Assembly (NCBI GenBank): GCA_036345935.2
Contig: JADWOT020000004.1
Coordinates: forward strand, 3,648,418 to 3,712,417
Source of the DNA: Taenia hydatigena
Lineage: Eukaryota; Platyhelminthes; Cestoda; Cyclophyllidea; Taeniidae
Length of the DNA: 64,000 nucleotides
Direction of reading: 5' to 3'
In this document: positions 50,349 to 62,698 of the stretch, one piece after another
How positions within the stretch are numbered: position 1 is the stretch's first letter
Layout: the number at the start of each line of letters is the position of its first letter
Notes under the pieces: generated by a model
Database searches by the model: none
Told to the model about the DNA's origin: nothing
The model's input: the letters and a program-made list of their open reading frames with translations, nothing else
Position numbers and translations under genes: made by a program

Positions 50349-51659
50349 GTAAGTAGAACAGTTTCGTAAGTATGGTCTTGCCTTCTTTCATTCTTTTCTT
50401 TGTTTTAATTTGCACGGTACGTAATCTATGAAATGCGTAGTACTAGTTTTGCTCCACCACTATTGCATTTACTAAAGCAATAAAATAATGAGAGAAGAGG
50501 CTTTTTTATTCATGATCTACGTAAGGTGACTATGATGATACTGTCATGGTGATAGAGATGCGGTGACGCAAACTACAAGACTTTCATTTGCACACGACTT
50601 AGCGATTGCTCAACTCATCTCTCCATTGCATACCTTCGTATATATTGTGCTGATCGACTTGCGGCTATGATTAGCCACGTCCTTGACGAGGAGTCTAGGC
50701 CCTCATTCTTGGTTACGATACCCTCTATTGGTAGGCACGAGTAACACTTGAATGCATAATAATTCAATTTAACAAGTTGTCAATTTACAACGCGCCATCT
50801 TTATTTGCCGAGAGAAATCGGAAGCTGCTATTCAGTTGCGCTTTTGTTTGTTTCAGTAGCTGCGCTGCCTAGAACACTTCCAGTAAGGGTTGTGGAGTGT
50901 TTCGAGGATGACAGCTTTTTATATTGGATCAGCAGAAAGTTGAGAAGAGGGATGCCCTGTGGTGAGCAAACAGTAGTGCGACCTCGAGCACCTTATAGCT
51001 TGTGGATGACTGGTTTGTTGGAGAATGCAGAGATGAGGGTGGTAGTTTAGTGGAAGTGCCTGAAAACGTGCATCCACTTTAAGCACGCATTTTTGCAGAT
51101 GAAGGCGGATCTGATGTGTGGGAAGCGAAGCAGGTAGATGACGGATGGGAGTTGGAGAAGGCAACAAAGCTGACCTTAAGACGTTTAAAGCTGTGGCAAC
51201 GTTGAAATGATTGCGACGAAGGGAAGTAAAGGACTCTCCTATGTCTCACTGCCTTATACGATCCTATTTGATTTGTGCAAAATGAAACATGAATGCATAC
51301 AAGTGAGATGCTGCCAGATTGTTCTTTGAGTGTGGATTTTATAGGATGCACTTTAATTTGATAATGTTAGTAGTGTCAGTTCTTTCTAAGGTTGCAATCA
51401 CGAATTGGGCTAGCAGAAAGATGACGAGGGTTGTATATGCAGAAATGGCGTGCACATGAATCGCAAGCGAACGATGAGATGAAAGTCGAAGGTAAAACCT
51501 CTTCATTTTCATCGCATGTTTAGATGTCGAGATTCCTTGAGGAACGGAACACTTGAATTTATGGCTCAAGTAACATTGTTTTCCAAACTAAATGGAGACA
51601 AAATAATCATGAGTCCGATAGTGTTCTAACTTTTCTCATACCAAAATACGTGCTGTTCC
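50349..51659. other. no supported gene
   Basis: A plus-strand frame (50805-51050) starts with a leader-like CYSVALLFVSVAALP. A splice-like acceptor inside it makes the reading ambiguous. Nothing else is supported. Confidence 0.3.
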
Positions 51660-51846
51660 TGTAGCGTCCCGAGACTTCCTCCAAGGCAAAAGAAGGCAGA
51701 ATGCTAGGACAGAATTTATATATTCAGCGGACAGCGAGAAATAAGCTGCTGGCATGGCTCAGAGGTCAGCCTACGCAGCTAGGGGCAATACGACCACCTC
51801 TGTGACCTTGACCGAAACTGGTAGTTTCAACAAACAAAGTACTACA
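51660..51846 (+). repeat. solo LTR (Ty3/gypsy-type)
   Basis: 187 bp starting tgtagcg and ending actaca, so the ends have the inverted TGTAG…CTACA form common in gypsy LTRs. Flanking 5-mers gttcc and gtccc differ at one base, consistent with an aged target-site duplication. An AT-rich ttatatattcag lies in the middle. It matches both LTR-like ends of the 43.4-45.9 kb element. No internal element sequence lies beside it, so it is probably left by LTR-LTR recombination. Confidence 0.8.
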
Positions 51847-51869
51847 GTCCCTTTAATGCATTCAGTTTG

Positions 51870-52142
51870 ATGTTCTTCCACTTCCTCTATTTACAAAGTT
51901 CGAGAGTGTACACTGAAGGAGCAGTAAGACACCGTGACATGGGCTTCCTCTTCCTCAGTGATAAAACAAACCAAATGGAATTTATGAGCAGTGACAACAT
52001 AGGTAGCTTCGTGAGTCACTTTGCGATGAGGCCGGAAGGGCAGTCGCTAAGTAGTGACAAAAATTTTGCTTTTTTAGGTCATGAACACTTTTTGAAGGGA
52101 TTGGCAAAGGACGAAGACGGGAAAATACAAATCGTTTTATAA
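51870..52142 (+). CDS. 90-codon hypothetical ORF
   Basis: An ATG-initiated frame of 90 codons begins 24 bases after the solo LTR. It reads MFFHFLYLQSSRVYTEG… then a hydrophilic stretch (MSSDNIGSFVSHFAM) and ends GLAKDEDGKIQIVL. Composition is protein-like, but there is no recognised domain, and an acceptor-like tttttag at 52075 could mean that only part is exon. It might be transcribed from the LTR. Confidence 0.25.
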   Translation: MFFHFLYLQSSRVYTEGAVRHRDMGFLFLSDKTNQMEFMSSDNIGSFVSHFAMRPEGQSLSSDKNFAFLGHEHFLKGLAKDEDGKIQIVL

Positions 52143-52737
52143 ACGAAGCTTATAGGAGATCATCCATTGCCAAGAAACCAAAGATGATTCAAGTGAGATT
52201 CTGCTTTCTATAACATATAAGTGAGAAGGCAACAATAAACAACTGCTGTGTTTAGTTGTCCCAAGTGAACGAAAATTGTAACGTACAAGGAAGTCTTTGA
52301 GTTGTGATTCGCTGCATAAGAAGCGATTCGGTTGGATAGGGTTCTAGAATTTACACGATATATTGGATTTTAAGAATCGCTTCCTTTATAAAAATTCGCC
52401 TTTAGGCATTTTTATACATTGAAGTTAGAGCTTTGGATCGCAATATATATTTTTCTATAAGAAGCAAATGCTCACACACTCCATGACTAAATTTAGACAT
52501 CATAATTGATACAGATTGCTGTAAAATTTATCAAACGAAATTAGCAGCTAGCACTTCACCTGCACTTGGTGCTGCACCAACACATTTATGCATATGTATT
52601 TGATTGCGTTTGCCACTTTTTTAGAAGGAAATTCAAGAAGTATAAATACAAATCAGTAAAAGTCACGCAATATAAAAAGCACATTTCATAATTTAATTTA
52701 GGTTTAACAATGTTGTTTTCAAATTGTAAGTGCGTAG
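52143..52737. other. no supported gene
   Basis: Very AT-rich spacer with no frames of interest. Confidence 0.45.
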
Positions 52738-54110
52738 GGAAATAAATTTAATGGATGATGACACCTTGACACAAAGGGTAGTGTATAGCGTAGTTGGTGC
52801 AACCATCCGCTGGACGTAGGCGATCTTGCAAGGCTAAGGGGAAGTGGACTCTCTTTTTCAATGCATCCAGCGGCAAAACATCATTCGAAACATTTAAAAT
52901 ACCGCGGATAAACGTAAATATTAAGTCGCAGGCATTCTGGCATGCTGTCAGAATAAGAAAGGGATGAGCAGTCCTGACCTGTTGTCAGCAGAAAAAAGTC
53001 CCACTTTGTTTTCCAAACAGATTACCCCGACAAAATCAAGTGGATGTGTTTAATATGATAGCATGGCAACATGAGGCCTTCTGTGTTCACATACTATTGA
53101 GAGCGGTAGAAGTTTGCCAATTTAGAAGTTCGGTAAGAACGGGAGTAGATTTTTTGGCTTTGGTGAAGCTAGCATTGAGAATGATATGGTCCTGCACAAA
53201 ATCCCTGGGACGAACGGGATGGTTACGCATTATAACATGGGGCATGCACGGGAACGCATATAGCAAAATCAAACTCCTTATGGAACTCATAGTCATAACA
53301 GCAGCTTGCGAAGTTGGAAGATAAAAATGAGAATGGACAGATACGACAAAATTACGTCTTGCTTAGATAAAAACAAGACCATGGGCTTCATATAATTGCT
53401 AGAATATTTTCAGTGCTTGCAAAACACTAAGAATTGGTTGCGCTTATTAATAACCACCCACAGAGCTCGGCTTTATCCTTACGGTGCTTAAAGCAAGTCA
53501 TGCGGCAGAATTTAGTTCAAAACTACAATGCAACGCAATAAGACCGAAAGCATGCGTAACAAAGGGCGTTTTTACTGACACCCATCTGGGACACATTCAA
53601 ATATTTAAAGTTAACCTGTAAGTACAGTCCGGTTAATATTTGTGATACTACTAGTAGAATCAGCGTGGCCACCTTCTCAAAATATGTATGGTTCTCTTAG
53701 CACCCTTTCTATCTTACCGCTATCGGTAATTCATCTCATCCAAAATAATTTTTCGGCCTCTTTTAAAGAGTCGTATGCATAATAATGCGTTATGACGCCA
53801 GAAAGTATTTGTCGCAACGCTAAGATATACAAAGGCTTCGAAAACATTCATTGAATTACGATATCCAAGAGCTTGTAGAAATGTCTATAGCCACATAGCC
53901 GAGACAAAGACATCCATGATAAAACGTCATAAGACCAAAGGTACGCATGAAATGGGGACGCTTTTCCTCTCGATATACCTTGTAAGTTTACACATGCCAC
54001 GCACTTAAAATAGGGAAGTAAACTGCATCCTAAAGACAGTCAAACCAGGAATATTCTTTATACGAAGTCAAGAAGCACACAGCTATTGCTACAATGTGTG
54101 CACCGCCATT
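52738..54110 (-). repeat. 1.37-kb repeat family, copy 1 (inverted)
   Basis: Its reverse complement aligns with 58641-60017 almost throughout, roughly 70-75% by eye. Matching landmarks include gattacccygacaaa near 53025, the ggaacgcatat/gagaacgcataa block near 53255, the aatgcaacgcaataagacc block near 53530, and tatagccacatagccgagac near 53886. Copy 1 has about 25 extra bases near 54005. A 40-base motif is repeated inside the unit at 53537-53575 and 53928-53969. No recognised protein. Confidence 0.85.
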
Positions 54111-57100
54111 TAGTTCTTTGTTCACATTAATAGCAGTAATAGCAGATAACAAAGGCACAATGCATCAAGGTGGTGAAGATCTGAATATTGCTGATGACAA
54201 AAGCAGGTATCAGCCCAACACAAGCTGAATAATTAAGCATCGTTATTTTAAGCGACGAAAAGTTAAACAATTCTTTATAATCAGGGTGCATCACTAACGC
54301 AAATCAGAACGCCTAAAAGGAATGTTTCATTGAATGTGAGCCTGAAATCAACAGCAAATAACATTCTTAAAACAGTTATTCCATTAAGTTTTCCTACTTG
54401 ATAATAAAGTCACTTGATTTGCGTTGCCACATAAGTTGGAAAAGGGTTTAACAATGAGTGTAGGCCCAAACAGCATCGACTCAACACTCAACGCACAATT
54501 TAATCCACCAAAATTTTTAAAGGGCAATGGTAGGCCCGTCCTATCAGCTCTCGTCTTTTGTTTGCCTCAACAGGTTGGTTCGGTGAGAATCTTTGCAACT
54601 AGATTGGGAGGAACGGAGACGAATCAAGCAAGTCAAGGCATATACGCAGGCCTCTGGCATGATGCCCATCGTAGAATCGCGTTTGGAAACATGTCGCAGT
54701 GCAGTATATATGGCTTCACTAAGTGCAGCAATGTTTAGAGTCAGAACAAAGTCATTCAAAGGCCAGCACCGCCAGTTAATGTAGGCAAGCGCTTGTAAAC
54801 CACATTGGTGTGCAGAGTCATGTCGTTTTTCTCCCCTGTAGACATAAACACCTTTTGCGTCAAGGTGTCATCGTCGACTAGATTTATTTCCCTGCGCACC
54901 TGCAATTTGAAAACAGCATTGTTAAACATGAATTAAGCTATGAAGTGTGCTTCAAATCATGGATGGCTCTTTACTGATCTGTGGTTGCACTGCTTGCATT
55001 AACTTTGAGAGAAGTGGTGTATGCAACAAAAGTCAACTGCGTATATTTATTGACGCAGCATCAACTCCAGATGAGCACACTCTCTAACAAGGAATAACTG
55101 GTTCAGTTAGCAAAGGATCTTAAGTTTAAATCCTTTGATAAATTTCCATCAGATTGTCTCATATCCCAGAATATATGCTTGGAAAAGCTACTCCTCGTCG
55201 CAACATGATACTTCGCCGCTGAAGGTAAATTCATAGATGATACTTGAGTGTAGGGAGTGGTCGGTAGGACGAATTGGAAGCAAGTTAATACTTGGCCACA
55301 GTTCACCATGGAACTGGCATTTATGCAATATTTTTTATTAAAGCTACAATTGTCTGATACCGTCTGAATTTGTGCCACTCTTTCTGCTTGCGCCAGATAG
55401 CTCACCCTTATTCAAATTCACTTAATCTTAGACCTGCAGTGGAATATTCATTCCAATTTTGTGAGATTACTAAGCAGCTTTGTCTAAAAAAATTAACCCA
55501 GGTTTGTTACAAAGGGCTGGAGGAAATCCAGTATGTCTAAGGCTTCTACCAGGTGTGAATGCGTCCATTTAGGGACGTCGTCGCATCGAAAGCATGGCAG
55601 AAATCATAAGTTGGCAGGGCCTTAAGATGTCTAGATCCGCACAGGCGGCTCGCTTACCTGTACCAAAACGACGGCTGTCTAATGTGACCGATGGATATGT
55701 TCCCAGAGCATGGATAGGTGGTTTGGGTGTAGAGACTGATTGAACCCTCTCACTCTCACTCACCAATCAGTTTGGCAAACGGCAGCAGAGAACGGTGGAT
55801 CTGACAGACCGCTGTCACATAAAAGCTTATTTAATTACTCGTGATCAGGTGATTGCATAACTCTGGGATCTGTTACAAGGTTATTGAGAGCCTCATCAAA
55901 GTATGGTCATATGCGATAGTTTGTTGCTGAAAACACAAATTCGTGCGATTTGGAGGACAAACCATGAAGCATGCGGGATTGTAACCCAAATTACTGCAAG
56001 TTTTGCTAAATCGCCCTTATAGTGATGGAAGGGCAAATATTGGCCTACGGTGCTTTGTGAAGTGCTAGTAGTTTCAAATAAAACGCATCTACTTGCCTTT
56101 GAAATGCACAAATCTGAATCCTTTTTCCTAGTTTCCTGCAAGCATGAGATTCTCCAAATATATGAGCAAGCAAAATTTTCTAACATAACTGGCAGACAGC
56201 GGATAATAACCGCTGGTTATTGAGATAACAGAAGAAAGGTACACTTGGTTAAAGAGTCAAGCTGATAGACATCTAATGAATCGGGCACAAGTGTTGAATG
56301 GAAAGCACCAGCTTACGCGGAGCGCGGCTCATTGTACAATGAAGTAGTGAGGCCTGGTTGTGATGTCTGAATTAATGGAAACACATCGGTGGTCAGATTG
56401 GTTTACTGAAGGGGTTGTGGGTGACACCGTAAACATTGGCATATCAAATGACATTTGAAAGTGCTCACATTCTCACCTTTTCAAGGTAGCAATACCGGTG
56501 ATGCCTGCGCGGTTTAGTGCACACTGATACAGCTGGTGGTCTAATAATATTATGAACGATCTTAGCATCTAAGCCAACGATCGCAGCATTCTTTGTTCAT
56601 ACCACCTGTATGGCTCAAATGTGTAACTTTATTTGGATTCTTTATCATCGAACTTTCAACGTATCAAGATGCAAATGCATCCGAAACTAAAATTATGTTC
56701 ACTTTTGTCTTTTGATTACCCTTAAGCGCTTTGAATCATTCATCGATAAAGCTGTTCGTTAAAAATACCGCTGTATTATATGGCTTCATTCAATGCCTTC
56801 ATGCGGTCTTAAATTCATCAAGGCAATCCGCGTAAAATAATATCGCATCTAACTTATTCAGCCGAATACGTGTGGACGCTGATTTTTGGTACCAGAGTGC
56901 AAGTATAGAGATTGTAAAATTTCGTGTTTGAAATGGGCAGAAGATGTAGTCAAAGCAACCGGTGACTAAAGTTAGTGGATATCAAAACATTGCCGATTTG
57001 CAGATTAAAGCCAGAGTCCACCTTAGCTTGCATGATGTGCTCAAATGATTGCGGAAGGAAATCACACTATGTTGTAAAATGAATCACATTTAACAGATTC

Positions 57101-57929
57101 GCCTCTTCGTACCCAACGCCGCGACCACCTGCACGCGCAAGCTTGCATATCCAAGTTGCCTCCATTGCGCCTATGAGTTCCTTCACTGGCATTTCTCATG
57201 AGCCATCAAAGTCGATATGCACCTTGCCGATAATTAAACACTAGTTAAAGACGGAGATTACATCTTCTTTACCAGTCGAAGTGTAAACATAACCACATCT
57301 TCCGCGATGAAAATTGCCTGGTGTAGGGATATATGCTTTTCTTTGAACTAGACTGTTGACACAAAGTGTTCTTCATGTTTTTGGAAAAAACGCTTTGCTA
57401 CGTCTACAACCCATGTGCATGTGAACATTATTGCTTCAAGCAAACAAACTTTGCGTAGCAATCAGTCAGAATTGGCTGAATTTTCGAATGCGCATCCTAC
57501 AAAAGTTGCATTTTACCTGATTTTTTGAATACCTAACACTGTTCAATGCACTTTTTCTTATCTACTTATAGGCTTTTAAATGGCGGAACGACCAAGTAGA
57601 CTTGTGGATGAGTTCAAAGCAAACAGCATGCAGATTGGTGGGAGGGTCCGAAATGAATGTATCAATCCAGAACGGTTATAAAGGCAGGTAGTGCCAATAG
57701 TGGGAGCATCAAAACGGAATGCATTCAGGTGCCAACAGCTAAAAATAAACCCAGCTGCGAAGTTCAGGATCGTAAGGGATAATCTCAATCACAATCATAT
57801 GAGTTTTAGCACCTTAAAGCAATGGGACATATATACTGGGTTTAGATTCAATATTAGGATGTCAGAACACCCGGATGTAAGCATTTGTATGGAGTAGGAG
57901 TAGAGGACGAAAATGGCAGTAAACACCAG
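54111..57929. other. no supported gene
   Basis: Lies between the inverted repeat copies. Frames of 60-105 codons on both strands (54424-54738, 55103-55405, 55896-56186) have no consistent splice support or recognised domains. Confidence 0.35.
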
Positions 57930-58193
57930 TGGAGTCTTTGGGTCAAATCGAGGTGGAGGATTTTCCCGCTCATCCGTTCGCAAATACCACGCGTAAAAAG
58001 CAGCATTTTGTGTTGGCTAACGAATGGTCCGCAAGTACCGAAACCGAACAGAAATGGAAGCTATTAGAGAAGTTCGGTGGACAAGAGAAACCGGTGAGTA
58101 GGTGTATGAATGGTTCATCCTTCCTATCAGCGCGATCAGGGACTACCCAATGACATTTCACAGTTTTGGTACTTTTCTCGTCCAAATGATTGA
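57930..58193 (+). CDS. two-exon 3′ gene end candidate
   Basis: After an acceptor (agtaaacaccag) the plus strand reads ESLGQIEVEDFPAHPF…, then KQHFVLANEWSAS and EQKWKLLEKFGGQEKP, to a strong donor GTGAGT at 58094 (phase 0). After a 70-nt intron an acceptor (gacatttcacag) opens FWYFSRPND and a stop at 58191-58193. Composition is strongly protein-like. The opposite strand also has a 92-codon frame here (57970-58248), so strand choice is uncertain; splice signals favour plus. Family not recognised, upstream exons not found. Confidence 0.35.
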
Positions 58194-58640
58194 TAATTAC
58201 CAAGTAAATCAAATCAGGACCAAACATACTTTTGTCCATTCCCGCCAAAAAAAGCGTTGTGCCTTTTTTATCTAAGACATCAGGAGGGATCCTTATTCTT
58301 TACCTCAAGTTAGGCCAATGCCCCCATCGTTGCACTACTTTACCAGTGGACACAGCCTACCCATACAATATAAGTAAAATGCTACGTGCACACATCGTCA
58401 AGCTCTTTGGAAAGCTCTGTGTTTCGACGAGCTGCAGCGATTCAATTTCTCAGCATATTAGAGTTAGTAGTGAGAAACAGGCAGAATGATGCAAAGGCAG
58501 CTAAAATATGTGATGTTTTGGTGAATAGCACGCTCTAGAGCGAGTCCACTTAGTACGGTTGAGAGGTGAGCAGAGCACTAGTGCTGAATTAGTCGCTCCT
58601 TACAGCCTCTTCCAAATCCGCCTTCAATGTTTTGATGTTG
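58194..58640. other. no supported gene
   Basis: A plus-strand frame at 58232-58489 lacks splice or domain support. Leads into the second repeat copy. Confidence 0.35.
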
Positions 58641-60017
58641 TGGCGGTTCAGACATTGTATCAGTGGCTGTATGCCTCTTGACTGTGCATGATGAATATTT
58701 TCGGTTTGACTGTCCTTAGTGCGTGATATATGCAAATATATTAGGTAAATCGAAGGGAAGAGCATTCCTATTCCATGTGTACTTTCGGTCGCATGGCGTT
58801 TTATCATGGGTATTTTTGTCTCGGCTATGTGGCTATAGAAGTTTGCACAAGCCCTTGGAAATTGTAAGCTTTTGAGTGCTCTCAAAGCCTTTGTATATTT
58901 TAGCATTTCAACAAATGTTTTCTGGCATCATGACATTATCGTGCATGCAACTCTTTAAAAGAGGTTGAAAAATTATTTTGAATAAGATGAATTACTGATG
59001 GCAGTAGGATAGAGGGGTGCTAAAAAGACCATATAAATTATGAGAAGATGGCTACGTTAATCCTACATTTAGCACCATCAAAATACTAGCCGGACTGTAC
59101 TTGTAGTTTGATCCTAAAATATTTGAATGCATTCCAGATAAGTGGCAGAAAAAAGCGTCCCTTTATCATGCACATTTTTGGTCTTATTAAGTTGCATTGC
59201 GGTTTTGAACTGAATTCTGCTGCATGACTTGCTTCAAGCATCGTAAGGATTAAGCCGAGCCCTATGGGTAATTATTAATGAGCACAACCACTTCCTGATA
59301 TTTCGCAAAGCAACAAAAATATTTTAGTGATCTTATGAAACGCAAGGTTTTGTTTTTACTTGCGTGAGACATTGTATTTTGTCGAAGCTGTCCATTTTCA
59401 GTTTTGTCTTCCAACTTTGCAAAATGCTGTTGTGTTTAAGTGTTTTATAATGATTTTGATTTTACCTTATGCGTTCTCGTGTATGGCCCATGTTGGAATA
59501 TTTCAACGATTCTGTTCGTCCCTTAGTATTTGTACAGTACCATTTCATGCGCAACTTTAGCATTACTATAACTGAAACAATCTTCCCCCGTCTTCATCGA
59601 CTTTCTAAATGGGTAAACTTCTACTGTTCTCAATAATATGTGAACATAGAAGGCCTCGTGTCACCATGCTGTCGCATTAAACACACTTACCTGAATTTGT
59701 CAGGGTAATCTGTCTAGAAAACAAAGCAGAATTTTTCTCCTCAATTGATAAAGATCAGGTTTGCTCATTCCTCCTTATCCCTACAGCATACTAGGATGCA
59801 TGCGACTCAATAATCACATTTATACGCGGTACCTTAAACGTTTCGAATGATATTTAAATGCCGAATGCATAGAAGGATAAAGCCTACTTTCCCTTAGCCT
59901 TGCATGATCGCCAACATCCACCAAATTGTTGCACCAAATGTGCGAAACCGTATTATAAATTGAAATATAAGCTGTTTATCATTGGTGCAAATGGCAATTC
60001 GTTTTATTTCGTCCACA
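58641..60017 (+). repeat. 1.37-kb repeat family, copy 2
   Basis: Inverted partner of 52738-54110. A minus-strand frame of 105 codons (58589-58906) has a counterpart on the plus strand of copy 1 (53832-54008) sharing YSHIAETK, MIKRH and SIYL, but most base differences change the residue, so shared ancestry rather than protein function probably explains it. Confidence 0.85.
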
Positions 60018-60035
60018 TTACTTTAGAACTTCCTA

Positions 60036-60343
60036 AAGGCCTTTAGAACTTGTAGATTTAGAAATGTTCTAGAAGCCGTTGCATATTATGGTATCGCGGC
60101 AAATATTTTCTGGCGTCATGACTAACGGCATTACCAACGTGACCCTTCAAAAGAGGTACAATATGATCTCAAATGAAATGAATAGCTGTTAGCGGCAAGA
60201 TAGAGGGGCCGCTAAGAAGACCGTGTATGTTTTCAGAAGGCGATTTCGTTGATTATGCTAGTAGCGCTAAAATACTAACCGTAGTATACTTGTAGGTTAA
60301 CCCTAAAGATTTAAACGCATTCCAGATAAGTGGCAGGATAAGA
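60036..60343 (+). repeat. partial third copy, in tandem with copy 2
   Basis: Matches copy 2 at about 58855-59150 (tttctggcgtcatgac against tttctggcatcatgac; cattccagataagtggcag in both) in the same orientation, starting about 1.18 kb later, right where copy 2 ends. This suggests the family was once a head-to-tail array with a unit of about 1.18 kb. Confidence 0.8.
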
Positions 60344-61546
60344 GAAAATTGATAGTTTAAGAATCTAAGCAGCAAAAAGACGTCACGGTTATGAAAATAA
60401 TAATCCCATACCGTAAAACTAAAATAATGCAGCGTTTGCACCTTCCGTAAGAGATTCTGTGCAAGTGGCGAAAGCCACGCTTTGCTTAGAATGTCAGCAC
60501 TATCACTGAAAACCTCTCAAAATCAATTGATCAATTTTTTGCCATATAATTTTATTCGGCTTGAAAATATCAAATAAAAGTATAACTTGGTATGGGATCC
60601 TCATTGATTGTAGAAAAAGCAATGCCACCATCACACACGCTGCTTGAACAGAGGATTCTACCGCTACCAGTGTCTCTTCCAGTTGCCTAATCGTAATCTG
60701 GATATGGCTGAGTAATGCAGTTAATGAGGAGGTTCGGCGGGTGAAGAAAAATTGGTGCGGTCATGTATAAATTTTCAAAAAAACAACAGGTTGCGTTTTG
60801 TCTGCGATGACCAATAGCTCGCATACTGCAACCCGCTGTCTAGTTCTGACTGTCGGCCGTGTGAGCGCTTTGAATGATGCTCCTGAACTTGGGTGTTCGC
60901 AACCATCATTTACACGGCTTCATTACCAATAGACCGGACAATACGGTTGGGCGGCACATATGCTGGCTGCCGACGTGGCGGAAGGAATGAGCATATGCCA
61001 AGTTGGCTCATTTTTGTGGGCCTGAGGCAATGAATTTTCGGCCTCGCACATGAAAGATCATTTGCTGGTACACCATTGTGGACGTCGTCAGCAACTCTAT
61101 GTCGTTCGAATGGTCAAATTCGCAGAATCATTCAATGAAAACTAAGATGTTCAAGAGGCCAAAGGAGGAAGGACATTTCTGCTCGTCATTGATGCGAAGT
61201 TAATTGTGGTGATTAATAGGAAAAGGTAAAGACGGAGCCTGACTTGGCAAGTGTTAGTAAGAACTGATGATCAGCACGTGCTAAAAATCTTTTGAGTTCA
61301 GTCGGATAAGGCAGAATTTAAAGTTTACCTCAGTTACGATTTTGGGTAATGTGGATATTAAATAATCAAATTTTGAGTGCTAAAAGAACTCTTCGATTGC
61401 ATTCGACTCTGTTGGTAACGCGTCTCATCTGCGTCAGAACCTATCTATTTCTGGTTTAATGGTTTTATTTTTTTTCATTAATGCGGGTTGGCCCTTGGAT
61501 TTGATACGTTCAATAAAAGCGAAACTCGTACAACCAGTTAAATAGA
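60344..61546. other. no supported gene; possible poly(A) signal at its end
   Basis: No supported frames. A minus-strand AATAAA (complement of 61464-61469) lies about 80 bases past the stop of the exon candidate at 61547. Confidence 0.35.
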
Positions 61547-62033
61547 TCATGCGCAAAGGCACGCGACACCCATGTAGTGTGTGTTGCCTGATGCAGCAAT
61601 AGCTCCTTTATCCATCCTCTTATGCCAAAAGAAGCAGGAGGCAGTCAGCCCACTATTGACGCAACAAGAAATGCCATTTCGTAAAAACTGCTTTTTGCCG
61701 GAATTCGCTTTTGCTTCATAATCAATAGCTGCCTTAATCAGAGCACCAGCAACAGAACCAACCTCAGATCCTCTGCAAATGCAATGGAAAAAAAGAGTAG
61801 AGAAGGTAACTACAGAGGCATCAGTTGTGCCCATCCTATGGCAGAAGTGACTGCTCTATATATTATCATCAAAAGGGTGCAGCTTGCCTTGTTGTGGAGA
61901 ATAAAGCCAGTAAACCGAATGGTTATGTTTAAATGCCCTTAGCAAAGGCAAATCGGCTTCAAGCACAATAAATCGAAACAAAGACCGCCTTACCTGTACG
62001 CTGATGTAGCGATTATAAAATGGAAGCCGCGTT
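61547..62033 (-). CDS. two 3′ exons of an unrecognised gene
   Basis: Exon 62033-61994 (40 nt) ends at a consensus donor CAG/GTAAGG. After a 221-nt intron a strong acceptor (ctctttttttccattgcatttgcag) opens exon 61772-61547. Joined in phase 2, the reading is RGFHFIIATSAYRGSEVGSV followed by AGALIKAAIDYEAKANSGKK and further residues to a stop. A minus-strand AATAAA lies about 80 bases downstream. The join is open and protein-like, which supports the intron. The end (HYMGVACLCA) may not be genuine if a donor was missed. Family not recognised. Confidence 0.38.
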
Positions 62034-62698
62034 CTTAAAGTCTTTAGACAGAAAGGCTGTGAGGCTAGAGTCGTAAAAATTAGCCACACCTTGATTTTGA
62101 TGTCCCTCTATCGAATTGCTCGGATGTCAACCTCTGACGCTTGCATCGTACAGTCCCAGAATTACATAGGTAGTAGAAGGGGAAGAAGTATGATGAATGC
62201 AAGGAGAGAAAAGTTTTGGAATTGCAATCGTTTTAAAAAGCAAAATCCTTGAGATGCTTTTACCGTCGTTGAATCTGTACTAGGCTAGGCGGCCATACAC
62301 TGAAGTTTGGAGTGGGCAAGACTATGGAGAAGTGGACAGATTGAAGCAATACAAGGCACCAGTCGCCAGGACACATTTAGTCTTTCGATTGTCATAGTAA
62401 ACGTCAGCTTAGGAGATAATAATGATGACCAAACTCACTTGACAGCTCATGTCAATTGTAGAGCGTATTTGTCCTAAAACCTCAGCCTTTAGATTTACAA
62501 CAGACTTTTCAAGTTAATGCACAGAATCACTGAGGCAGAACTGCGGACAAATGGTGTAGACACCTAAAGTTAGGGCACTTTGGTAGGTCTCTCCTTAGAG
62601 ACACAAGTTGTGAAAATCAAATGCTATTTGTCGGTGTGGTTAAAATGGAAATGGCAAAGCTGAATTATGGGGGTCATTGGTTAATAAGCTAATGAAAA
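62034..62698. other. no confident gene; one small exon-like piece
   Basis: A minus-strand 35-nt piece at about 62428-62462 (between gaggttttag and GTGAGT, reading QIRSTIDMSCQ) is possible but unplaced. Confidence 0.3.

Noticed and set aside
50865..50890. 26-nt micro-exon after the 50155-50348 exon
   Set aside because: Splice sites are good, but the length and phase give an immediate stop when joined to that exon.
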